From contig CM022297.1 of assembly GCA_011799875.1 (NCBI GenBank), positions 449,487,292 to 449,551,291 on the forward strand: DNA of 64,000 nucleotides. Direction: 5' to 3'. This stretch comes from Thinopyrum elongatum (taxonomy: Eukaryota > Streptophyta > Magnoliopsida > Poales > Poaceae). Position 1 is the stretch's first letter, and the number at the start of each line of letters is the position of its first letter. Shown here piece after piece: positions 1 to 11,600 of this stretch. The notes beneath the pieces were generated by a model. It was not told the origin of the DNA. It saw only the letters and a program-made list of their open reading frames with translations, and ran no database searches. The translations under genes and the position numbers were made by a program.

Positions 1-3000
1 TCTTTTCCCTGAAAGAACTATGTGGCACTTTGGCTCATCGTATGATGTATTCGCTTCCTTATCTTTTCTTTTTCTCGGTCTGGTAGACATGTCCTTCACA
101 TAGAAAACCTGCGCCACATCATTGGCTAGGACGAATGGTTCGTCTGTGTACCCAAGATTGTTCAGATCCACTGTTGTCATTCCGTAATGAGGCTCTACCT
201 GTACCCCGCCTCCTGACAGATTGACCCATTTCCACTTAAACAAAGGGACCTTAAAATCATGTCCGTAGTCAAGTTCCCATATGTCCACTATGTAACCATA
301 ATATGTGTCCTTTCCCCTCTTGGTTGCTGCATCAAAGCGGACACCCCTGTTTTGGTTGGTGCTCTTTTGATCTTTGGCGATCGTGTAAAATGGATTCCCA
401 TTTATCTCGTATCCTTTGTAAGTCAATACAGTCGAAGATGGTCCCTTGGACAACGAGTACAGCTCATCAGAAACAGTGTTGTCACCTCTGAGACGTGTTT
501 CCAACCAACTGCTGAAAGTCCTGATGTGTTCACATGTAATCCAGTCGTCACACTGCTCCGGGTGTTTGGAGCGCAGAATGTTCTTGTGTTCATCGACATA
601 AGGGGTCACCAAGGTAGAGTTCTGTAGAACTGTGTAGTGTGCTTGAGACCAAGAATGCCCGTCCCTGCATATTATTGAGTCCCCTCCTAGCGTTCCTTTT
701 ACAGTCAGTCTCCCCTCATACCGCGATTGAGGGAGACCAATCTTCTTAAGGTCAGGAATGAAGTCAACACAAAACCCAATGACATCCTCTGTTTGATGGC
801 CCATGGAGATGCTTCCTTCTGGCCTAGCGCGGTTACGGACATATTTCTTTAGGACTCCCATGAACCTCTCAAAGGGGAACATATTGTGTAGAAATACGGG
901 GCCCAGAACGACAATCTCGTCGACTAGATGAACTAGGACGTGTGTCATGATATTGAAGAAGGATGGTGGGAACACCAGCTCGAAACTGACAAGACATTGC
1001 GCCACATCACTCCTTAGCCTTGGTATGATTTCTGGATCGATCACCTTCTGAGAGATTGCATTGAGGAATGCACATAGCTTCACAATGGCTAGTCGAACGT
1101 TTTCCGGTAGAAGCCCCCTCAATGCAACCGGAAGCAGTTGCGTCATAATCACGTGGCAGTCATGAGACTTTAGGTTCTGGAACTTTTTCTCTGCCATATT
1201 TATTATTCCCTTTATATTCGACGAGAAGCCAGACGGGACCTTCATACTGAGCAGGCATTCAAAGAAGATTTCCTTCTCTTCTTTGGTAAGAGCGTAGCTG
1301 GCGGGACCTTCATACTGCTTTGGAGGCATGCCGTCTTTTTCGTGCCAACGTTGCAGGTCCTCCCGTGCCTCTGGTGTATCTTTTGTCTTTCCATACACGC
1401 CCAAGAAGCCTAGCAGGTTCACGCAAAGGTTCTTTGTCACGTGCATCACGTCGATTGAAGAGCGGACCTCTAGGTCTTTCCAGTAGGGTAGGTCCCAAAA
1501 TATAGATTTCTTCTTCCACATGGGAGTGCGTCCCTCAGCGTCATTCGGAACAGATAGTCCGCCAGGACCCTTTCCAAAGATTACATGTAAATCATTGACC
1601 ATAGCAAGTACGTGATCACCGGTACGCATGGCGGGCTTCTTCCGGTGATCTGCCTCGCCTTTGAAATGCTTGCCTTTCTTTCGACATTGATGGTTGGTCG
1701 GAAGAAATCGATGATGCCCCAGGTACACATTCTTCCTGCATTTGTCCAGGTATATACTTTCGGTGTCAGCTAAACAGTGCGTGCACGCGTGGTATCCCTT
1801 GTTTGTCTGTCCTGAAAGGTTACTGAGAGCAGGCCAATCATTGATGGTTACAAACAGCAACGCATGCAGGTCAAATTCCTCCTATCTGTGCTCATCCCAC
1901 ACACGTACACCGTTTCCATTCCACAGCTGTAAAAGTTCTTCAACTAATGGCCTTAGGTACACATCAATGTCGTTGCCGGGTTGCTTAGGGCCTTGGATGA
2001 GTACTGGCATCATAATGAACTTCCACTTCATGCACAGCCAAGGAGGAAGGTTATAGATACATAGAGTCACGGGCCAGGTGCTGTGATTGCTGCTCTGCTC
2101 CCCGAAAGGATTAATGCCATCCGCGCTTAAACCAAACCATACGTTCCTTGGGTCACCTGCAAACTCAGCCCGGTACTTTCTCTCGATTTTTCTCCATTGC
2201 GACTCGTCAGCGGGTGCTCTCAACTTCCCGTCTTTCTTACGGTCCTCTCTGTGCCATCGCATCAACTTGGCATGCTCTTTGTTTCTGAACAGACGTTTCA
2301 ACCGTGGTATTATAGGAGCATACCACATCACCTTGGCAGGAACGCTCTTCCTGGGGGGCTCGCCATCAACATCACCAGGGTCATCTCGTCTGATCTTATA
2401 CCGCAATGCACCGCATACCGGGCATGCGTTCAAATCCTCGTACGCACCGCGGTACAGGATGCAGTCATTAGGGCATGCATGTATCTTCTGCACCTCCAAT
2501 CCTAGAGGGCATACGACCTTCTTTGCTGCGTACGTACTGTCGGGCAATTCGTTATCCTTTGGAAGCTTCTTCTTCAATATTTTCAGTAGCTTCTCAAATC
2601 CTTTGTCAGGCACAGCATTCTCTGCCTTCCACTGCAGCAATTCCAGTATGGTACCGAGCTTTGTGTTGCCATCTTCGCAATTGGGGTACAACCCTTTTTG
2701 GTGATCCTCTAACATGCGATCGAACTTCAGTTTCTCCTTTTCACTTTCGCACTGTCTCCTTGCATCAACAATGACCCGACGGAGATCATCATCGGGCACA
2801 TCGTCTGGTTCCTCTTGATCTTCAGCTTCCCCCGTTGCAGCATCACCGTATTCAGGGGGCACATAGTTGTCATCGTCCTCTTCTTCTTCGCTGTCTTCCA
2901 TCATAACCCCTATTTCTCCGTGCCTGGTCCAAACATTATAGTGTGGCATGAAACCCTTATAAAGCAGGTGGGTGTGAAGGATATTCCGGTCAGAGTAAGA

Positions 3001-3138
3001 CTTCGTATTCCCACATATAGGGCATGGACAACACATAAAACCATTGTGCTTGTTTGCCTCAGCCACTTCGAGAAAATTATGCATGCCCTTAATGTACTCG
3101 GAGGTGCGTCTGTCACCGTACATCCATTGCCGGTTCAT
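1..3138 (-). pseudogene. TNP2-like CACTA transposase, one premature stop, truncated by window edge
   Basis: The reading frame starts at 3138 with MNRQWMYGDRR, the usual start of the transposase-associated domain (first ~80 residues, with a C-P-x-C-x-x-C zinc-like motif near CPCPICGN). An acidic linker follows (residues ~82-120). Then comes the Transposase_21/TNP2 core: ACPNDCILYRG, NACPVCGALRYK, NPFGEQSSNHSTWP, GPKQPGNDIDVYL. At 1882-1884 a TAG replaces the CAG/GAG codon expected after VWDEHR. Beyond it the same frame stays open to base 1 and still encodes family-typical sequence (EEFDLHALLFVTINDWPALS, then FERFMGVLKKYVRNR). It reaches the C-terminal DUF4216-type stretch (VDIWELDYG, KVPLFKWKWVN, near 200-300). 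A single nonsense change in an otherwise open frame suggests recent loss of function. The acidic catalytic residues cannot be assigned with confidence by eye. Confidence 0.92.
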
Positions 3139-3310
3139 CTGCGTGCATTATATATAATTAAGTGTGTCAAAAACCATTACAAAACATCATGAATAGATAA
3201 ATGACCAAATTAATAGAAGTTCATCATCACATTAAAACCAAAGTACATACATAGTTCTCATTGAACAACATATAGCTCTTCAGAGCATCTAATTAAACCA
3301 TACATTGAAA

Positions 3311-3616
3311 CTATGTAAAACATTTCAATGCAACAACAAATGCGATCATAATCGCAACCAAGGTAACAATTGATCCAACGGCATAATGATACCAAGCCTC
3401 GGTATGAATGGCATATTTTCTATACTTTCTAATCTTGAAGCGCATTGCATCCATCTTGATCTTGTGATCATCGACGACATCCGCAACATGCAACTCCAAT
3501 ATCATCTCCTCCTCCTCAATTTTTTACAATTTTTCCTTCAAGTAATTGTTTTCTTCTTCAACTAAATTTAACCTCTCGACAATAGGGTCGGTTGGAATTT
3601 CCGGTTCACATACCTC
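3311..3616 (-). pseudogene. Second CACTA ORF: coiled-coil/membrane-anchored small protein exon
   Basis: After an apparent splice acceptor (..TATCTAG) at 3617 the minus strand reads EVCEPEIPTDPIVERLNLVE followed by a charged, heptad-like stretch. It then continues as MILELHVADVVDDHKIKMDA and ends in a hydrophobic segment (GSIVTLVAIMIAFVVALKCF) that looks like one transmembrane helix. This protein type accompanies TNP2 in many Triticeae CACTA elements; its function is unknown. A TAA at 3524-3526 interrupts the frame in place of a lysine codon (KEKL*KIEEEE), so this copy is probably dead. An upstream exon may lie at about 3870-3942 (MSRFSGPSRPVPVFTVVDRP), ending at a plausible GT donor. Confidence 0.6.
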
Positions 3617-4149
3617 CTAGATAAAAAAATCTATGTCACGTTGGTCGGCATAATTGTCATAAACAATAAATGAACCAAATAGTTATAAAATATAATATAT
3701 ACCACATCTGAATCATAGACAGGACGGGGGCCGACGGGGGCGGATACCAAAACCATCGCACTATATAATAACAAACAATAATAAAAGTAAGAAAATTATA
3801 CAAGTATCTATCTAAATCATACAAGTAAGAATTTTTTTCTTTTAGAAAGAAGATAAGAACAAGAGGCTCACCACGGTGGTGCCGGCGACGAGATCGGCGC
3901 GGACGGTCGACGACGGTGAAGACGGGGACGGGACGTGACGGACCGCTAAACCTAGACAAATCTTGAGGAAAATGGAGCTTGGAGGTCGAGTTTGGAGAGG
4001 AAAAAGCTTAAGTAGTGTGGCTCGGGCATTTCATCGAACACCTCATGTGCATAGGAGGTGAGCTAGAGCACCACAAAGCCCTCCCCTCGCCGGCCAGAAA
4101 AAAACAGAGCAGTGGATTGCTCTGCTCGCGGGCGAGGGGTATATATAGG

Positions 4150-4429
4150 CACAACATTGGTCCCGATTCGTGGTTGGAACCGGTACTAAAGGCCACCCTT
4201 TGGTCCCGGTTCCAGCCACGAACCAGTACCAATGGATGTGGGCCAGGAGCGAGGCCCATTCGAACCGGGACCAAAGGGTCCAGACGAACCGGGACCAATG
4301 CCCCACGAGGCCCGGCCGGCCCCCTAGGCGCACGAACCGGGACATATGCCCCCATGGGTCCCGGTTCCTGACTGAACCGGGACTAATGGGCTGGGCAGGC
4401 CTGGACCAAAGCCCTGTTTTCTACTAGTG
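4150..4429. repeat. CACTA subterminal repeat block and terminal inverted repeat
   Basis: Multiple copies of a ~10-12 bp motif (GGTCCCGGTTC and its complement GAACCGGGACC, with variants) occur in both orientations just inside the CACTA terminus. Such blocks are where the element's DNA-binding protein is known to bind in En/Spm. The open frames here in several phases (4008-4371) are by-products of this repetitive, GC-rich sequence. Confidence 0.85.
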
Positions 4430-4513
4430 CCGCATGTTCTTGCAGACGACTCGAAGGACCTGGTGAGATCAGACGTGGCGTCACACGGGATTCGTTTAGA
4501 GGCACGTATGAGC

Positions 4514-5440
4514 GTCGGTTTGGAACCTAGAGTCGGACGCATGTATGGAGGTGGCTCCCTGGATTCGCTGTGATCGCCGATTCACCGAACAGCGAGATCG
4601 AGAAGATCATTCTGGCCGACTCCCGGGACTCGACCAACTATCTTCATTGACTAAAACGCTAAGAACAAAACATTCGTCACGAGTCGGGTGGTGTATTCAG
4701 ACGGATCATGGAGTCGGACGTATCCTCACCTCGAGAGTCGGCCAATGCCCGTGACGTATGCACCGTCCGTTGACCTAGCGTTTCGTTGGTCTGTGATCGT
4801 TCTGGCCTAAGCGAGTCGGCGTGTCGGTTTAGAACCTGGAGTCGGACGCATGTATGGAGGTGACTCCCTGGATTCGCTATGATCGCCGAGTCGCCGAACA
4901 GCGAGATCGAGAAGATCATTCTGGCCGACTCCCGAGACTCGACCAACTATCTTCCTTGGTTATAACGCTAAGAACAAAACATTTGTCATGAGTCGGGTGG
5001 TGTATTCAGACGGATCCTGGAGTCGGACGTATCCTCACCTCGGGAGTCGGCCAATGCCCGTGACGTATGCACCGTCCGTTGACCTAGCGTTCCGTTGGTC
5101 TGTGATCGTTCTGGCCTAAGCGAGTCTACGCGTCGGTTTGGAACCCGGAGTCGGACGCATGTATGGAGGTGACTCCCTGGATTCGCTGTGATCGCCGAGT
5201 CGCCGAGCAGCGAGATTGAGAAGATCATTCTAGCCGACTCCCGGGACTCGACCAACTATCTTCATTGACCATAACGCTAAGAACAAAACATTCATCACGA
5301 GTCGGGTTGTGTATTCAGACGGATCCTGGAGTCGGACATATCCTCACCTCGGGAGTCGGCCAATGCCCGTGATGTATGCACCGTCCATTGACCTAGCGTT
5401 CCATTGGTCTGTGATCGTTCTGGCCTAAGCGAGTCGGCTA
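4514..5440. repeat. 309-bp tandem repeat, three copies
   Basis: Units start at 4514, 4823 and 5132 with GTCGGTTTGGAACC-like sequence. The spacing is exactly 309 bp both times and the array ends about 5440 after GGCCTAAGCGAGTCGGC. Units differ by scattered point changes only. Each unit is rich in GAGTCGG / CGACTC heptamers. On the minus strand each unit gives an 89- or 70-residue open frame ending ..PPDS or ..QPDS; because 309 is a multiple of three all three fall in the same phase, but each has its own stop. I regard the frames as incidental. The array lies just outside the CACTA terminus and may belong to an older, unrecognised element. Confidence 0.9.
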
Positions 5441-5769
5441 AACTAGGGATTCTCGCACACATTTTTTCTGCTGCTTTTTCTCGCAGACGTTGGGATAAGG
5501 TGATCACGGCTCCACGTGATGGTGACGAATTTTTTCTGGGTTTGGTTATGCTTGGCGCTCGTGGGTTTAAGTTTTACATTTCCTTACACGTGACCACCTT
5601 ATGTATATTTTGTGTCAGTAAGGTCTGACTTGCCATCGTGGCTTCATACAGTCAAAAAAATGTTCACATCCAAATCATCAGCATGAGAAAAAACAAATGA
5701 GGGATATCGTTTCGGAAACTAGACCTGAAAAGTTCATGAAATATGGAATATCGCGCTCGATAATCTAAG
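5441..5769. other. Unassigned sequence between tandem array and LINE
   Basis: No gene is seen. By continuity across the LINE this is probably the 3' flank (3' UTR side) of the minus-strand coiled-coil frame at 12691-13149. Reading that frame through the LINE insertion site reaches a stop within three codons, at about 5765-5767. Confidence 0.4.
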
Positions 5770-5780
5770 AAGTCCGCTTG
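5770..5780. repeat. LINE target-site duplication, left copy
   Basis: AAGTCCGCTTG immediately precedes the LINE 5' end; the identical 11-mer follows its poly-A tail at 12689-12699. The leading A's are ambiguous with the poly-A. Confidence 0.9.
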
Positions 5781-6657
5781 AGGTGCAATTCTTAGCAATG
5801 TCGGGTTGGGCGATGGCGACACGCTGGCACGTCACGTTCATTGCGGACCTCGTCACGGCATGCACGCTCACCGCCGCCGACGGCGAGATCATCCTCCGAC
5901 ATGGCGCTCTCCGGATGGTGCTGGTGGATAAGCGAGGCGTGACGGTGGATGCGCGATACCTACGCGAGGGAGAACGCATCGACATCGACCAGGTCATCTC
6001 CTTTCCTTGCCACCGGGCTAGGGTTGACCGTCTGATCCTGCCGCCATGCATGACCTCGCCGCGTGTGGGACCCTGCACGCTGATGAGGGAGGGGGAGGGG
6101 CATGCAGCGGGTGGATGTGAGACATCTGGCAGCACAGGAGGCGGTGGGATCCAGGATCCATGACCGTCCGACCGCCATGGGGGACCCAGCTTCGACCCCG
6201 GTGCGGAGCATTCTAGAGCACGCGGAGCGGGGGGAAATGCACCATATTCCCCATCTATCACCACTGTGAGTGGGCGCGACGTGCATCTCGCCCATCTCTT
6301 CGGGCACCTGTGGGAGAGACCTAGGGTTTGCCCACCTCCTTATTCCCCATGCGATTCCTTCGCTGGTGGCGCGGCAAGGTTGGCGGCGACGACCGATCCT
6401 TCACTCAGATCGCTGCGGCGACGAGTGCTGGGAGTGGTGTGTCGCGTGCGACGATGGGAGATCGCGGTGGGGGGAGATCTGGAGGGTGGCGCGATAGCAC
6501 TGCACGGGGAGGGTTCGGAGGAGGGCGCAAGGCACCGTTGCCAAATTAGACTCGTCATATGGTCTGGCAGCGGCCAGATCCGCTGCCACCAGCGACTAGT
6601 GGTTCGAGATCTGGCGGAGGCGACGCCGGGGACAGATGGGAGGCCGCCGTGTGAGCG

Positions 6658-8553
6658 ATGGGCGGAGTGGCCAAGGAGACGATGGCGGCTACCAAGGAGG
6701 CGCCACCACCTCCATCAACTGGTCCATCGGCGACCAAAAGCACCAACGAGCTCTGCCTCAACTGTTCCCTTCCAGGTCATTTTGCTCCTCGCTGTCCTAC
6801 TATCCGATGTGAGAAATGCAACAAGCTAGGTCATATGGCTCAATTGTGTCAAACTTTGAGGCCTTGGGAGTGTGTTCCATTCATGTGCAGGTTTCAGTCT
6901 CCTGGACAGGGATTTTTCTATATCCCTGATCTGTGTGCTTCTAAGCAAAATGTTGAAAAAACCAACAATGTGGTGATTACTATTGTGGAAGGGTTTGCTA
7001 CTGTGAAAGAGATTGAGCAAGAGTTTAATGCCATCTTTGCTCAGAAGCCTGGAAAGAAAAAATGGCATTGTACTGCACGTTCCATTAGTCCTACTCAGTT
7101 TGTTATGCGATTCCCTAATGCTAGTGAAGTGGAGAGAGCTTGCTGTTATGGGAAACGTATGCCTCTGAAGGAGGGGTCTGTTGTGGTATGCATAACACCT
7201 TGGTCTGCTTCGATAGGTGCTAAAGGGACTATGGAAAAAGCTTGGGTCAGGGTTCGTAATGTTCCTATAGAAAAAAGATGTGTTGAACATGTTGCTTATG
7301 CTGGGGGATTGGTTGGTATAATGCTGGAAGTTGATGAAGCTACACTGCATAAACCTGAGTATGCTAGAATCCTGCTTGGATGCAGAGAGGTGAAGAAAAT
7401 TCCCCCTTCGGCTGAGGGAATGCTAGGGGAACAATACTATGACTTCTTTTATGAAGTTGAAAAAGTTGTGATAGTGGGGGCTGATAAAAGCCAATCTTCT
7501 ATTGCTGTAAACAGTAGTGCGTCTCCTTCTTTTCCCAAGAAAGCAAGGGTGGATTCATACCCTGCTTCTTCTGTTGGACAAGGAGAGACTAGTGCATCTA
7601 TGGTTGGTAACTATTCATCTCAGAACTATGATAAGGGGGCGCAGCGGCTGTCAGCTGTTGCTGAAAGTGAAGAGGAAGAGGAAAGTGATGAGGGAAATCA
7701 TACTGAATTGCTGATTGAAACCATGGCCAGAGAACACGCAACTGAAAAAATGGCTCATTATGATTCCCAGGTTGACAAAACTTCTTATGGAAACATTTCT
7801 GATGAGTTGGAGGCTGAGGGGGTGGCTGGGTCTCCCACTTCTGATGCTAACATAAAGAAAGGTGCTTGGGGGATTATCACTCCTATTCCTCCTTCACCTA
7901 TGTTCCTCTGCCATGCTGAAAAAACTCATGGAAACATGTTTCCTCCTTTGTTAGATTACGTGGTTTGGCCTTCCTTACCTCATATTGTGCCCCTTGAGGA
8001 GGGGTCAACAGAAGGGGGAGAGAACTGCAGTGCCTATACCATTGAGTCTCCTTCTGGGTCTCCAATTCATGATACTTTGGTACGTGAGGAATATGCTCCA
8101 CGCAGACAAATGCAGAAACTGGAATGTGTGGAAGAAATGGCCACCAACAGGCTGAAGAAGCGTGATTCTGAAGGTACGAAAGTGCCCAACTCGAACAACC
8201 AATTCTCTACTTTATCTGACACTGCCATTATATTACGTGCTTCCATGGTGGGAGTACAAATACCTGATGATAATTTTGCTACTATAGATGTTTTGCGTGA
8301 ACTAGAGCTATCTAGGAACTTACTGCGTGATAAAAATAATGATGCAAATCCCTCTAATATTACTATCAATGATGGGTTGGGTAATGATATTCCCCTATCT
8401 TTAACCTGGGATGATGATAATAAAGATGATGAGGACCCTTTTATCCTTGTCCAATCGAAACAAAAGAAAAGGAAAAATCAACACAGGAGATCGGTGGTGG
8501 TTTTGTCTCCTAATGATCCTGTTAGACCTATGACGAGAAGTCAAAAGAAATAG
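6658..8553 (+). CDS. LINE ORF1 protein (nucleic-acid-binding, CCHC)
   Basis: A 631-residue open frame. Two CX2CX4HX4C knuckles lie near the N-terminus (CLNCSLPGHFAPRC, residues ~33-46; CEKCNKLGHMAQLC, ~51-64). A folded region follows at about residues 70-280, of the kind annotated as DUF4283/RRM-like in plant LINE ORF1s (RFPNASEVERACCYG, LLGCREVKKIPPSAEG). Then comes a long, acidic, low-complexity middle (AVAESEEEEESDEGN) and a basic tail (KQKKRKNQHRR..RSQKK). LINE ORF1 proteins coat the element RNA and act as chaperones; this role is inferred from position and motifs. The knuckles sit before, not after, the folded domain. The ATG at 6658 is the first in this frame after the leader. ORF2 begins 69 bp downstream. 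Confidence 0.85.
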   Translation: MGGVAKETMAATKEAPPPPSTGPSATKSTNELCLNCSLPGHFAPRCPTIRCEKCNKLGHMAQLCQTLRPWECVPFMCRFQSPGQGFFYIPDLCASKQNVEKTNNVVITIVEGFATVKEIEQEFNAIFAQKPGKKKWHCTARSISPTQFVMRFPNASEVERACCYGKRMPLKEGSVVVCITPWSASIGAKGTMEKAWVRVRNVPIEKRCVEHVAYAGGLVGIMLEVDEATLHKPEYARILLGCREVKKIPPSAEGMLGEQYYDFFYEVEKVVIVGADKSQSSIAVNSSASPSFPKKARVDSYPASSVGQGETSASMVGNYSSQNYDKGAQRLSAVAESEEEEESDEGNHTELLIETMAREHATEKMAHYDSQVDKTSYGNISDELEAEGVAGSPTSDANIKKGAWGIITPIPPSPMFLCHAEKTHGNMFPPLLDYVVWPSLPHIVPLEEGSTEGGENCSAYTIESPSGSPIHDTLVREEYAPRRQMQKLECVEEMATNRLKKRDSEGTKVPNSNNQFSTLSDTAIILRASMVGVQIPDDNFATIDVLRELELSRNLLRDKNNDANPSNITINDGLGNDIPLSLTWDDDNKDDEDPFILVQSKQKKRKNQHRRSVVVLSPNDPVRPMTRSQKK

Positions 8554-8621
8554 GGAGAGTGTAGGGCTGCTATGCATCCTGGCAGACCTATCAGGGTGAG
8601 GGATAAACCCGAACGATATAA

Positions 8622-11600
8622 ATGAAAGGCATCTTTTGGAATTGTAGGGGGGCAGGTAAGAAAGGCATGTCTACCTGCCTCACTGATATGATAAATGCCA
8701 ATGAGGTGGACTTTATTGGTCTACAAGAAACTATGAAGGAGACGTATAAACCTTCCTTTTTTAGGAAACTGGACCCAGGCCAAAAGTTTCATTGGGAATG
8801 GGTTCCTTCTAGGGGGAAATCTAGAGGCATCCTTTGTGGTCTTAGTAAAGATAATTTCGATGTCCTTATGACTAAACATGGTAAATATATTTTGCAGCTG
8901 GATCTGTTCGATAAGAACAAGAGTTGCAGTTGGTCTTTGATGATTGTATATGGTGCTGCTCACGATGAGCATAAACCTGAGTTTATCGCAGAATTATCCT
9001 CTATGTGTCATAATACTCATAGACCGTACTTGGTTGGGGGCGATTTCAATATCATTCGACACAGTGGGGACAAGAACAAAAAAAACATCTATGTCTCATT
9101 TTTCGGATGTGTTTAACTCTGTCATACACCTGCTTGGTCTAAGGGAAATTTGTATGTCAGGAGAATGTTACACTTGGTCCAATAAACAGGAAAACCCTAC
9201 CTTAGAAAAGTTGGATAGGGTGTTGATGTCCCCTGATTGGGAGGATCTATATCCCCTTGTCTCAGTTTATAAGATGGTCAAGGAATTATCTGATCACAAC
9301 CCCTTGCTGTTAGATGGGGGGGTGGCTTCCTCTAGAGCACCAGGGAATAGGTGCTTTAGATTTGATAATGCTTGGCTTAATAATCCGGACTTTCTCCCTT
9401 TAGTGACTGAAATTTGGTCGAGACCAGTGTATACTGTTAATCCCATTGATACCTTAAACGTTAAATTGAAGAGGTTTAAGAAGTTCTTTAAAGGGTGGGG
9501 GTCCAATTTGTTTGGACACAATAAAATCAGAAAGAAACTTATCAAACTTGAGCTGCAAGAGCTAGAACTGCTTGAGGAGACTGTTGGGCTTTGCGGAGAG
9601 GCATACACTAGGAAGCTTGATATCCTAGTAGAGCTAAATGATATGTATGTGGAGGAAGAGCTTCATTGGCACCAATTTTCTAATGAGAGGTGGCTTTTGA
9701 AAGGAGACAATAACACTGACTTCTTTCACAAAGTGGCTAATGGGCGCCGTAGAAAACATTCCATGATTTCGCTTGAATGCGGGCCTGTGATCATAGAGGG
9801 GACCAAAAACTTATTATCCCATGCCACTGAGTATTATAAAAAACTTTTTTGGGCCGGCTCCTGGCAATCTATGCCAGATTGATGCAGATTTATGGTCTCA
9901 AGATAAGAAAATTTCTCCTGCGGATAATGATGACTTGACTCGACCTTTTTCTCTTGATGAGATTAAAAGGCTCTTTTTGATATGAGATCTAACCGTGCCC
10001 CTGGCCCGGACGACATCCCTGTTGAATTCTATCAACACTGCTGGGATGTTGTAGGTCAAGATTTATTTCGCCTGTTTGAGTGGTTCTATGAGGGCAGGTT
10101 GGATGTGCAGCGCCTGAACTATGGCATTATAACTCTGTTGCCTAAATCAACAGATGCAAGAAAAATCCAGTAGTATAGACCCACTTGCTTGTTACGTTGC
10201 CCGTACAAGCTGATCACCAAAGTCATGGACATTAGGGTTAGCAAGTATGCTCATAAACTGTTTAGTATTCAACAAAATGCTTTCATTAAGGGAGGCATAT
10301 AGTTGATGGCATTCTTTCTTTGCATGAGGTATTGCATTATACCCATATCAAAAAGCAAGTGGGGGTGGTGCTTAAACTCGATTTCGAGAAGGCCTATGAC
10401 AAAGTTAATTGGGAATTCTTACTTGATTATCATGCGAAACATGGATTTAATTCCAAGTGGTGTGGGTGGGTATCCCAAATCCTTAAAAATGGCACAGTAA
10501 GTGTCAAGAGCAATGATGAGGTTGGTCCTTACATACAAAGTGCTAAGGGGGTGCGGCAAGGTGATCCACACTCCCCTTTCCTGTTTAATCTTGCGGCTGA
10601 ATGCTTGACTAAGATGGTACTTACGGCTCAAAAAAATGGTCTTGTTAAAGGACTAGCTGCTGACCTAATTGAGGGAGGGGTTGGCATCCTTCAATATGCT
10701 GATGATACGGTGCTGTGTTTTGAACATGACATTGACAAAGCTATCAATGTCAAGTTATTGCTTTATCTTTTTGAACTTATGTCAGGATTAAAAATTAATT
10801 TTGATAAAAGTGAGGTGTTCGTTATCGGAGGGGATAATGAGACTGATTTAACCTATGCTAACATGTTTGGCTGCCAAGTGGGGACCCTACCTATGAGATA
10901 CATGGGAGTTCCAGTCACATATTCCACTCTTAAGAACATAGAGTTGGACTTCCTGGATGTTAAAATGATCAAAAAGCTTGATGCCTGGATTGCCTATGCG
11001 GCTTCCTCCGGGCCAGACTCACACTTTTGGGATCCAGCCTTGATGGGATTCCATCTTATCTTATGTCGATGTTCCTTTTCAATAAAACATTTATTGAGAA
11101 GATGGATAAACATCGTAGATGATTCTTTTGGAGGAGAAAAAAAATAAGAAACATGGATACCATATGGTGAAATGGGCAAGAGTGTGTCGATCTAAGAGAA
11201 TTGGGGGGGCTGGGGATCAAGGATCTCCATAAACAGAATATTAGTCTGCTTGTTAAATGGTGGTGGAAGCTCGAAACGAGTGATGGGCTGTGGCAACGTA
11301 TCGTGAGGGCTAGATACTTTAAAAATAAAACAGTGGCTAATATACAAAGTCGCTTTTCCGACTCTCCATGCTGGAAAGCTATCATGAAAGTCAAAGAGAC
11401 ATATATGGTGGGGAGGAAGATTAACATCAATAGTGGAGACCTGGCTAGGGTCTGGCATGATCCTTGGGTATCTAATATCCCATTGCGTGATCGATTTCCT
11501 GATCTGTTTAATATTTGCCAAGATCAGGATGGCACTATTGCATCTTTTGTAGCTAATAACTACAAACTTGGTTTTAGGCGCAGATTATTTGGTGAGCTGT

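Larger units (their letters stand above)
1..4429 (-). mobile_element. CACTA (En/Spm) DNA transposon, left part outside window
   Basis: The right end is the 18-bp terminus CACTAGTAGAAAACAGGG, read on the minus strand at 4412-4429, which starts with the diagnostic CACTA. Inside it, 4150-4400 is filled with subterminal repeats of the GGTCCCGGTTC / GAACCGGGACC type in both orientations, as expected for transposase binding sites. A TNP2-like transposase and a second small membrane-type ORF lie on the minus strand, so the terminus at 4429 is the element's 5' end. The other terminus and the 3-bp target duplication partner lie beyond base 1. The bases just outside are CCG. Family assignment within Triticeae CACTAs is not attempted. 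Confidence 0.93.

Noticed and set aside
2087..2704. 205-codon plus-strand open frame
   Set aside because: Antisense to the well-supported TNP2 transposase; no family signature.
4677..5507. Three similar minus-strand frames in the tandem array
   Set aside because: They simply mirror the 309-bp repeat; each stops within its unit and has no recognisable domain.
5783..6829. Overlapping frames on both strands in the LINE leader
   Set aside because: GC-rich 5' UTR of the LINE; frames overlap in many phases and precede the clear ORF1 start at 6658.
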